From Amnibacterium flavum (lineage in GTDB: Bacteria > Actinomycetota > Actinomycetes > Actinomycetales > Microbacteriaceae): 64,000 nucleotides of DNA. A program made the position numbers and the translations under genes. This document shows positions 38,066 through 44,937 of the stretch, one piece after another. The stretch lies in NCBI RefSeq assembly GCF_003097495.1, contig NZ_QEOP01000002.1, positions 434,001 through 498,000 of the forward strand, in the 5' to 3' direction. Below the pieces are notes generated by a model, which was not told the DNA's origin, did not search any database, and saw only the letters and a list, made by a program, of their open reading frames with translations. Each line of letters starts with the position of its first letter. Positions within the stretch are counted from its first letter, which is position 1.

Positions 38066-39004
38066 GTGCGTCCTGTCGTCTTCGTCCTCCTGGCTGCTCT
38101 GCTGTTCGGCACGACGGGCACGGCGCAGGCCTTCGGACCGGACGGGGTCGACCCGCTGTCGGTGGGGGCGGCGCGCGTGCTCATCGGCGGAGCGGGACTC
38201 GCGATCGTCGCCGTGATCCTCGCCCGACGCGCGAATCGATCACCCCGTGCTCCGCTGGCGGCCGTCGCCCCGCTGACCTCGGCGCGCGCCGGTCTGGTCG
38301 TCGTCATCGGCGGACTCGGTGTCATCGCCTACCAGCCCGCGTTCTTCCTCGGCACCGGGCGGAACGGCGTCGCGATCGGAACCCTCGTCGCGCTCGGTTC
38401 CGCCCCGGTCCTCACGGGGGCCCTCGGCTGGCTTCTGCAGCGACGGTTCCCGGGTGCACGCTGGCTGGTGGCGACCCTCGTCGCGACCGGGGGAGTCGCG
38501 CTCCTCGCAGGGGTCGGCGGGGGGTCGGTGGACTCCGTCGCCGGCGTCGTCGATCCGGTCGGCGTTCTCGCGTCGCTCGGCGCAGGGCTGTCGTATGCGG
38601 TCTACGCGCTCGCGTCCAAGCGTCTGCTCGACGCGGGATGGTCGCCGTCGAAGTCGATGGGCGCCGTCTTCGGCCTCTCGGGGCTGTTCGGTGCCGTCAT
38701 CCTCCTGTTCACCGACAACGCGTGGCTCGCCACTGCGCCCGGCCTGGCCATGGCGCTCTGGCTCGGCCTCGCCACGGTCACCGTGGCCTACCTGCTGTTC
38801 GCGCGGGGGCTCCGCGAGCTTTCGGCACCCACCGTCTCGACCCTGACCCTGGGGGAGCCGCTCACGGCCAGCATCCTCGGCATCCTCGTGCTGGGTGAGC
38901 GTCTCTCCGTGCCGTCCTGGTTCGGTCTCGGGCTGATCGCGATCGGCATCCTGATCCTCGTCGTCGCACCCCGACGCCAGCTCGGGATCGTGGAGGCATC
39001 ATGA
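38066..39004 (+). CDS. EamA (DMT) family transporter
   Basis: 312 residues with ten transmembrane segments in two EamA repeats (first ending near 145, second from about 155, with LGEPLTASILGILVLGERL typical of the repeat end). Such proteins export or import amino acids and other metabolites; the cargo is unknown. Start: the GTG six bases after the -10-like AACAAT; an in-frame ATG at 38009 lies inside the repeat and is rejected. The stop overlaps the start of the GntR gene by four bases, so the regulator is co-translated. Confidence 0.88.
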   Translation: MRPVVFVLLAALLFGTTGTAQAFGPDGVDPLSVGAARVLIGGAGLAIVAVILARRANRSPRAPLAAVAPLTSARAGLVVVIGGLGVIAYQPAFFLGTGRNGVAIGTLVALGSAPVLTGALGWLLQRRFPGARWLVATLVATGGVALLAGVGGGSVDSVAGVVDPVGVLASLGAGLSYAVYALASKRLLDAGWSPSKSMGAVFGLSGLFGAVILLFTDNAWLATAPGLAMALWLGLATVTVAYLLFARGLRELSAPTVSTLTLGEPLTASILGILVLGERLSVPSWFGLGLIAIGILILVVAPRRQLGIVEAS

Positions 39005-39666
39005 GCGACGAACGGGTTCGCGCGGTCGAGCGCGTCGCCGACCGACTCCGCACCGAGATTCTGAGCGGTATCCGGCCCGCCGGCTCCGCCCTGCGGGAGG
39101 AGCAGATCGCGGCCGAGCTCGACGTCTCCCGGCACACGGTCCGAACGGCGCTCTCCGCCCTCGTCGCCGAGCGGCTCGCCGTCTCCTCGCCGTACCGCGG
39201 CGTGCGCGTCACCACGTTCGGCGAGGCGGAGGTGCGCGAGCTCCAGCAGCTGCGGCTCGCGCTCGAGAGCGAGGCGGTCCGCCTGCTCGAGGAGCGCGGC
39301 GACTGGACGGTCGAGGTGACAGCACCGATCGATGCGGCGATCGACGAGATGGAGCGCGTGGGTCGTGACGGCGGCGACTGGGTCGAGGTGGAGCGCGCAC
39401 ATGCGCATGTCCATCTGGCGCTCGTCTCGGCGGCCCGAAGCGGACGGATCACCGCGAGCTACGAGGCGCTCATGACAGAGCTGTCGCTGCTGCTCCTGCA
39501 CATGCGGCCGGTATTCGAGAGCCGGGACCTCGCATCCGAGCATCGTCAGCTCCTGCGCGACGTGCGCGAGCGGGGCGCAGAGGCGGTGCGAGAGCACATC
39601 TCCGCATCGACCGTCCAGCTGCTCGGGCTGCGCGACGAGGAGCGGCCGCGCGTCGAACCGCGCTGA
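39001..39666 (+). CDS. GntR family regulator, FadR/FCD subfamily
   Basis: 221 residues. The N-terminal winged helix (residues about 8-75: VADRLRTEILSGIRPAGSALREEQIAAELDVSRHTVRTAL) is followed by a helical FCD ligand domain (85-210) with His residues typical of metal-assisted carboxylate binding (HAHVHLALV). It is translationally coupled to the EamA transporter, whose promoter carries a perfect GntR operator. A substrate-responsive repressor of the transporter is the simplest reading. Confidence 0.92.
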   Translation: MSDERVRAVERVADRLRTEILSGIRPAGSALREEQIAAELDVSRHTVRTALSALVAERLAVSSPYRGVRVTTFGEAEVRELQQLRLALESEAVRLLEERGDWTVEVTAPIDAAIDEMERVGRDGGDWVEVERAHAHVHLALVSAARSGRITASYEALMTELSLLLLHMRPVFESRDLASEHRQLLRDVRERGAEAVREHISASTVQLLGLRDEERPRVEPR

Positions 39667-39675
39667 ACCGGTCGG

Positions 39676-40641
39676 CTACGCGCCGAGCGTGAGCAGGGCG
39701 GGCAGCAGGAGGAGCGCGGTGGGCACCACGAGGAGCGCGGCGGCGGTGGAGACGACGGCGACCCGTGCGATCGGAGGGAGCGGCTCGATCTCACCGCCGA
39801 GACGGGTGACACGGGCGATCGCCTGGGGCTGCAGCTCATCGGTCCGCGTCGCGACGGCGAGCCCGCTCTGCTCGCCCGCGTTGCCGACGAGGGCGATCGC
39901 GCGGGCGAGCGTCCTGTCCTCGACGTGGGTGCGCGCCCGATCGTCGGCGAGCATCTCGATGAGCATTCCCACCTCGCGCTGCGCACGATAGGCGACCGGG
40001 AACCAGGGGAGCGACGCGTACCAGGCGCGGAACGCGACGAGTACGAGATCGTGGCGCTGCGTCAGGTGGGCGCGCTCGTGCTCGGTGACAGCTCGCAGCT
40101 CCTCGTCGTCGAGCAACGAGATGAGCCCGGCCGAGAAGACCGTGATCGATCCGGACGAGCTGGGCAGGCAGTAGGCGACGGGGAGCTCGGAGTCGAGGAT
40201 CCGCGTGCGCGGCTGGCTGGGGTCGGTGCTCCCGAGTAGATCGAGGAGTGCGCGGTGGCGGCGCCGATCCCGGTCGGTGCGCAGGACGACGATGGCCAGG
40301 TTGAGCAGCAGGTGGATGCCGAGAAGTGCTGCGCCGAACAGGGCCGCGAGATGCGCGAGCCCCGCCCGGTCCGCGGCCGAACCGTCGGCGACGGCCTGAG
40401 CGAAGCCGGTCAGGCCGTGCAGCAGGTCGGTGCCGAACGGGAGCAGTCCGTAGGTGAGCAGGGCGCCGATCATCGAGAGGCCACCCGCGAGGGCGATGGA
40501 CTGCCAGAGCAGCAGCGCGAGCGCGGGGGATCGGCGGGGCCACCGAGCCGAGGCGAGCCAGAGCGGGACCGGCCAGGCGAGCGCGACCGCGAGCAGCGCG
40601 AGGAGTAGAGGAGCGGTCAGCACTCCAGAAGTCTCCCTCAT
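39676..40641 (-). CDS. M56 family membrane metallopeptidase (BlaR1-like protease domain)
   Basis: 321 residues with transmembrane helices near 8-30, 42-66, 95-120 and 295-318. The zinc motif is H188-E-R-A-H192 (EHERAHLTQRHDLVL), as in BlaR1/MecR1 protease domains. There is no penicillin-binding sensor domain. Such M56 proteins pair with BlaI-type repressors and trigger their cleavage. A BlaI gene is 1.0 kb upstream on the same strand, separated by a TipA-like gene, so the pair is split but may still work together. Confidence 0.88.
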   Translation of the reverse strand: MRETSGVLTAPLLLALLAVALAWPVPLWLASARWPRRSPALALLLWQSIALAGGLSMIGALLTYGLLPFGTDLLHGLTGFAQAVADGSAADRAGLAHLAALFGAALLGIHLLLNLAIVVLRTDRDRRRHRALLDLLGSTDPSQPRTRILDSELPVAYCLPSSSGSITVFSAGLISLLDDEELRAVTEHERAHLTQRHDLVLVAFRAWYASLPWFPVAYRAQREVGMLIEMLADDRARTHVEDRTLARAIALVGNAGEQSGLAVATRTDELQPQAIARVTRLGGEIEPLPPIARVAVVSTAAALLVVPTALLLLPALLTLGA

Positions 40642-40695
40642 TCGCCCGCCCGACCCGGATTCGCGCCCCTCCCGGGATCGTGGCGAGACCGCACG

Positions 40696-40739
40696 TTCCG
40701 GGCTCATACGCACGCCGCAACGTGCGTATGTGCCCGGAA
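40696..40739. repeat. Long hairpin element
   Basis: Arms of 19 bases, 40696-40714 and 40721-40739, pair with a single mismatch around the six-base loop CCGCAA. The arms begin TTCCGGGC and end GCCCGGAA. Flanks (GAGACCGCACG before, ATATCCGATTTCGCGC after) also match the cluster at 12.04-12.40 kb. It lies upstream of the M56 gene and downstream of the TipA-like gene. Confidence 0.8.
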
Positions 40740-40809
40740 TATCCGATTTCGCGCACTGCTCAGGCGGGCTCGGGGGTGCCGACCCGGATGTCTTGCGCCT
40801 CGGCGCCCG

Positions 40810-41598
40810 TCAGAGGTGGCGGGAGGCGTAGTGGTGGAGGGCGTCGCGGACGAAGGCCGCACCCGCTGCGCCACCGTAGTTCGCGGCGAAGCGCTCATCG
40901 GCGACGTACATCTCACCGAGCCCCGTGAAGTACTCCACGACGAGGGCGCCCGACTCGCCGCGAGGCGTCCCCGGGATCGTCAGCAGCCACTCGTACTGCC
41001 GGCGGGCCAGAGCCTGAGTCTGTTCGCTGTCGGGTGCGGCGCCCGACTCCGCGGCCGCAGCCCAGTCGCCCGTGAGTGACGCGACGCCGGCCTGGAACCG
41101 CGCCTTCTGATCGTCGGTCATGCCGCGCCACCAGGCGTCCCCCGACGCATACGCGTCCTGGCCCCAGTGCTGCTCGACCTCGTCCTTGTACTGCGTGTGA
41201 TCGAACCCGTCGAAGAGCTTCTCCGCCATGATCCGTCCACCCCCTTCCTCCGTCTCGATAGTGTGCTCGACCGACGCGATCTGCCGCGTCAGCCGTTCCT
41301 GCTCCCGCCGCAGCAGCGCGAGGTGCGTGCGCAGAGCGGGCACGGTGTCGGGCTCGCTGTCGAGCACGCCTCGAATGGCGTCGACACCGAGTCCGAGCTC
41401 GCGGAGCAGCAGGATGCGTTGAAGGCGCAGCAGAGCACGGTCGTCGTAGAACCGGTAGCCGTTCGCGGCCACCCGGGTCGGGGCGAGCAGGCCCTCAGCC
41501 TGGTAGTGCCGGAGGGTGCGACTCGTCGTGCCCGCGAGCCGTGCGACCTCGGCGATCGGCCATTCGTCGGGCCCGTCTCCCTGCGCTCTCAACGTCAT
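40810..41598 (-). CDS. MerR family regulator with TipAS domain
   Basis: 262 residues. MerR winged helix 12-82 (PIAEVARLAGTTSRTLRHYQAEGLL), a coiled coil about 88-115, then a TipAS antibiotic-binding domain about 125-258 (KLFDGFDHTQYKDEVEQHWGQDAY, WWRGMTDDQKARF). TipA proteins trap thiopeptide-like drugs and activate their own transcription. The promoter is a textbook MerR case with a perfect dyad in a 19-bp spacer. The ATG is six bases after the -10, so the mRNA is probably leaderless. Confidence 0.93.
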   Translation of the reverse strand: MTLRAQGDGPDEWPIAEVARLAGTTSRTLRHYQAEGLLAPTRVAANGYRFYDDRALLRLQRILLLRELGLGVDAIRGVLDSEPDTVPALRTHLALLRREQERLTRQIASVEHTIETEEGGGRIMAEKLFDGFDHTQYKDEVEQHWGQDAYASGDAWWRGMTDDQKARFQAGVASLTGDWAAAAESGAAPDSEQTQALARRQYEWLLTIPGTPRGESGALVVEYFTGLGEMYVADERFAANYGGAAGAAFVRDALHHYASRHL

Positions 41599-41604
41599 GG
41601 CTCG

Positions 41605-41635
41605 ACGGTAGGCCTTGACGCAGCGTCAAGGTCAA
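41605..41635 (-). promoter_or_regulatory. TipA/MerR autoregulated promoter with 19-bp spacer
   Basis: On the minus strand TTGACC (41635-41630) and TACCGT (41610-41605) are separated by exactly 19 bp. The spacer region carries the palindrome CCTTGACGC / GCGTCAAGG (41613-41621 and 41623-41631). Overlong spacers with a central dyad are the hallmark of MerR-activated promoters. Confidence 0.85.
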
Positions 41636-41654
41636 GAGCAGAGGTCGGCCCGGG

Positions 41655-42005
41655 TCAGGAGAGCAGCTTGCGGAGCGCCTCGGCCTCGGCGGGTGTGACC
41701 TGCCCGACGAACCGCGCGAGGACGGCGGTGCGGTCCTCGGCGCCGCCGAGCACCTCGTGCATGAGCTCGGCCATGTGGTCGGCGCGAGAGGCGACGGCCG
41801 TGTAGCGGTGCGGGCGCTCGTCGCGCTCACGACGCACGAAGCCCTTCTTCTCCAGACGGGAGAGGACGGTCAGAACCGTCGTCGCGGCGAGGGGCTTGCT
41901 CGCATCGCTCGCGAGCTGTGCCTGGATGTCATAAGCGGACAGGGCGATGCCGGAGTCCCAGAGGGTGTCCATGACTGCTCTTTCGAGCTCTCCGAGCGTT
42001 GGCAT
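41655..42005 (-). CDS. BlaI/MecI/CopY family transcriptional repressor
   Basis: 116 residues, start ATG at 42005 (MPTLGELERAVMDTLWDSG). The winged helix spans 1-80 (LAATTVLTVLSRLEKKGFVRRERDERPHRYTAV), the dimerisation helices 80-116. No copper-binding CxC tail, so it is BlaI-like rather than CopY. Its promoter (ATTCTA at 42046-42051, read as TAGAAT) carries a TTCTAC-N5-GTAGAA operator at the -35 position. The same operator precedes cydA, making the cytochrome bd operon its likely target. The M56 protease downstream may inactivate it. Confidence 0.92.
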   Translation of the reverse strand: MPTLGELERAVMDTLWDSGIALSAYDIQAQLASDASKPLAATTVLTVLSRLEKKGFVRRERDERPHRYTAVASRADHMAELMHEVLGGAEDRTAVLARFVGQVTPAEAEALRKLLS

Positions 42006-42068
42006 GGATGTCCGTTCTCTCGTCCCAGCCGGTGCGACGCTCACGATTCTAACCGAACAACCACCGGC

Positions 42069-42087
42069 TTTCTACGCTCAGTAGAAG
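42069..42087. promoter_or_regulatory. BlaI-type operator at the blaI promoter
   Basis: TTCTAC (42070-42075) and GTAGAA (42081-42086) around GCTCA. It coincides with the -35 position of the minus-strand promoter whose -10 is TAGAAT, so binding would block blaI transcription. Confidence 0.7.
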
Positions 42088-42190
42088 ATCGCGCGCCGAG
42101 CGCCGCGGCGACATGGGGCGAAGGTCCTCGCCTCGTCGAATTCGGGCCTCCTAGCGAGGTTGAAAGTGTTCTACACTTCGAAACGAACAC

Positions 42191-42211
42191 ATTTCTACAA
42201 GACGTAGAAAT
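42191..42211. promoter_or_regulatory. BlaI-type operator upstream of cydA
   Basis: ATTTCTAC (42191-42198) and GTAGAAAT (42204-42211) around AAGAC form a perfect 8-bp dyad with the same core and 5-bp spacing as the site at 42070-42086. It is 52 bp before the cydA start. A second short dyad, AAGTGT-TCT-ACACTT, is at 42164-42178. The -35/-10 of cydA is not clear; TTGAAA at 42160 is one candidate. Confidence 0.72.
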
Positions 42212-42262
42212 ATCTCGACATCGAGAAAGTTGCGATGTCCGGACACGCAGAGGCAGGCTGAA

Positions 42263-43861
42263 GTGGATCCAGTCGAGATCGCACGCTGGCAGTTCGGGAT
42301 CACCACCGTCTACCACTTCTGGATGGTGCCGCTCACGCTCGGCCTCGGGCCGCTCGTCGCGTACTTTCAGACCAGATGGGTGCGCACCGGGGATGAGAAG
42401 TTCCTCCGACTGACGAAGTTCTGGGGCAAGCTCTACCTGATCAACTTCATCATGGGCGTCGCAACGGGCCTCGTGCAGGAGTTCCAGTTCGGCATGGCCT
42501 GGAGCGAGTACTCGCGCTTCGTGGGCGATGTCTTCGGTGCTCCGCTCGCCATGGAGGGGCTGCTCGCCTTCTTCTTCGAGTCCACGTTCCTCGGGGTGTG
42601 GATCTTCGGCTGGAACAGGCTGCCGAAGAAGGTGCACCTCGCAAGCCTGTGGATCGCCGTGGCCGGCTCCGTCGTCTCGGCGTACTTCATCATCGTCGCC
42701 AACTCGTGGATGCAGCATCCCGTCGGGGTCGAGCTCGTCGACGGTCGCCCCGTCATGACCGACATCTGGGCGGTCCTGTTCAACAACACGGCCCTCACCG
42801 CCTTCCCGCACGTCATCGCCGGCTCCTTCGGCGTGGCCGCCGCCTTCCTCATCGGCATCGCCTGGTACCAGCTGTGGCAGCGCCGGAAGGACGGGGTGGA
42901 CACCGTGGACGCCACCGGTCGCGTCGTCGTCGGGGAGAACACCGTGATCCCCGGGCGCGACCGCGCGGACCACAAGGTGTGGATCACCGCTCTGCGGGTC
43001 GGTGGAGTGGTGGCGATCGTCGCCTTCGGGGCCGTCGCGATCACGGGCGACCTGCAGGGCAAGCTCATGTACGAGCAGCAGCCGATGAAGATGGCGGCAG
43101 CCGAGGCGGCCTGCCACACGGGAACCAGCTTCTCCGTTCTCTCGGTCGGCAACCTCGGATCGAACGACTGCGATGAGGTCGTCCCGATCATCGAGATCCC
43201 GGGAGTGCTGTCCTTCCTCGCCCACGGCGACTTCGACACCCCGCTCAAGGGTGTGACCGAGCTGGTGCCGGAGTATCAGGCCGAGTACGGCACCAACCTG
43301 CCCGACGACCCGATGTACGGCGATCGCGCCGGCGCCGAGATCAACTACGTGCCGCTCATGGAGGTCACCTACTGGGGCTTCCGGATCATGATCGGCTTCG
43401 GCGCGCTGGCCGCCTTCGCCGCAGCGGTCGCCCTGTGGCTGACCCGCAAGGGAACCGTTCCCCGCTCGAAGTGGATCATGCGCCTCGCCGTCCTCGGAAT
43501 CCTCGCCCCGTTCGTCGCGAACTCGGCCGGGTGGGTCTTCACCGAGATGGGTCGGCAGCCGTTCGTCGTCGCACCCAACCCGACACCAGGGGGCATCGAC
43601 GGGGTGTTCATGTTCACGGCGGCGGCTGTCTCGCCCGGTGTGTCCTGGGGTGAGCTGCTGTTCTCGCTCATCGCGCTCACCCTCGTCTACGGCGTGCTCA
43701 TGGTCGTCGAGGTCCGACTTCTCGTGAAGTACACCCGCGGTGGCGTCGTCTCGGCGATGCCCGAGCTCGCGCACCGGCGGGATGACGACGGGTCCGACGG
43801 CGGTGGCGTCGACGGCCGCGACCACGACGACAAGCGCGACGTGCTCGCGTTCGCCTACTGA
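42263..43861 (+). CDS. cydA: Cytochrome bd ubiquinol/menaquinol oxidase subunit I
   Basis: 532 residues from GTG 42263; GAGGCAGG lies upstream. RWQFGITTVYHFWMVPLTLGLGPL contains H18, the first haem ligand. The Q-loop is of the short type, and TEMGRQPF with M429 is the haem b558 ligand region. About nine transmembrane helices; an acidic, charged tail ends the protein. With CydB it oxidises menaquinol and reduces oxygen to water with high affinity. First gene of cydABDC, preceded by a BlaI-type operator. Confidence 0.97.
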   Translation: MDPVEIARWQFGITTVYHFWMVPLTLGLGPLVAYFQTRWVRTGDEKFLRLTKFWGKLYLINFIMGVATGLVQEFQFGMAWSEYSRFVGDVFGAPLAMEGLLAFFFESTFLGVWIFGWNRLPKKVHLASLWIAVAGSVVSAYFIIVANSWMQHPVGVELVDGRPVMTDIWAVLFNNTALTAFPHVIAGSFGVAAAFLIGIAWYQLWQRRKDGVDTVDATGRVVVGENTVIPGRDRADHKVWITALRVGGVVAIVAFGAVAITGDLQGKLMYEQQPMKMAAAEAACHTGTSFSVLSVGNLGSNDCDEVVPIIEIPGVLSFLAHGDFDTPLKGVTELVPEYQAEYGTNLPDDPMYGDRAGAEINYVPLMEVTYWGFRIMIGFGALAAFAAAVALWLTRKGTVPRSKWIMRLAVLGILAPFVANSAGWVFTEMGRQPFVVAPNPTPGGIDGVFMFTAAAVSPGVSWGELLFSLIALTLVYGVLMVVEVRLLVKYTRGGVVSAMPELAHRRDDDGSDGGGVDGRDHDDKRDVLAFAY

Positions 43862-43889
43862 TCCGCACTGACGAGAGAGGGAAAAACGC

Positions 43890-44930
43890 ATGGACGTCCT
43901 GCCCACGATCTGGTTCGTCGCGATCGCGCTGCTCTGGACCGGCTACCTCGTGCTCGAGGGGTTCGACCTCGGCGTGGGGATGCACCTGCTGTTCAGCTCG
44001 AAGTCCGAGTCGGAGCGCCGGCTCATGCTGAACACCATCGGCCCGCTCTGGGACGGCAACCAGGTGTGGCTGATCACCGCCGGCGCCGCGACCTTCGCCG
44101 CGTTCCCGCTCTGGTACGCCTCGCTGTTCTCCTCGCTCTATCTACCGCTCGTCTTCGTGCTCCTCGGGCTCATCTTCCGAGCCGTGTCGATCGAGTACCG
44201 CGGCAAGGGGCATACCGACCGCTGGCGCCGCTGGTGGGACCGCGCCCTCGGGCTCGGCTCGCTGGTCGCCGCGTTCGGCGTCGGGGCGGCACTCGCGCTG
44301 AGCACACTCGGCCTGCCGATCAACGCGAACGGCGATCGCGAGGGGGGCGCGTTCGCCTGGCTGACCTGGCCGGCCGTCCTCGGTGGCCTGGCCGTCGTCG
44401 GATTCTGCCTCGTCCAGGGCGCCGCCTTCCTGTCGCTCAAGACCGAGGGTGATGTGCGGGTCCGGATGCGCGGGTTCGTCGTGAAAGCCGGTCCGTTCGC
44501 GCTCCTGCCCATCGTCGCCTGGGTTCTCGCGGTCCAGTTTCAGTCCGGAGTCCTCTTCTCCTGGGCTCTCGTCGTCGTCGCAGTGGTGGCGGTGCTCATC
44601 TCGTGGATGAGTATGAGGGCGGGACGCGAGGGGCGCGGCTTCGCCGCCCTGTCCGTCTTCCTGGCGGCGGGCGCCGGGGCGATCTTCGCCGCCGCCTACC
44701 CGGTCGTCCTGCCCTCGACTCTCGATCCGGCCTGGAACCTCACGATCTCGAACGCCTCGAGCGGCGACTACACGCTGACGGTGATGACGATCGTCGCGGC
44801 GATCGGTCTGCCCCTGGTTCTGGCCTACCAGGCGTGGAGCATCTGGGTGTTCCGGAAGCGGCTCAGCGAACGGCACATCCCCGAGGCCCACGCCATCGCT
44901 CCTGCCGTCCTTCCGAACCGGCTGGTCTGA
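43890..44930 (+). CDS. cydB: Cytochrome bd oxidase subunit II
   Basis: 346 residues, about eight to nine transmembrane helices. MDVLPTIWFVAIALLWTGYLVLEGFDLGVGM and GPLWDGNQVWLITAGAATFAAFPLWYA are CydB signatures. It forms the membrane heterodimer with CydA. It begins 28 bases after cydA with a GAGAGAGGG site and is followed seven bases later by cydDC. Confidence 0.97.
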   Translation: MDVLPTIWFVAIALLWTGYLVLEGFDLGVGMHLLFSSKSESERRLMLNTIGPLWDGNQVWLITAGAATFAAFPLWYASLFSSLYLPLVFVLLGLIFRAVSIEYRGKGHTDRWRRWWDRALGLGSLVAAFGVGAALALSTLGLPINANGDREGGAFAWLTWPAVLGGLAVVGFCLVQGAAFLSLKTEGDVRVRMRGFVVKAGPFALLPIVAWVLAVQFQSGVLFSWALVVVAVVAVLISWMSMRAGREGRGFAALSVFLAAGAGAIFAAAYPVVLPSTLDPAWNLTISNASSGDYTLTVMTIVAAIGLPLVLAYQAWSIWVFRKRLSERHIPEAHAIAPAVLPNRLV

Positions 44931-44937
44931 CAGGGCC

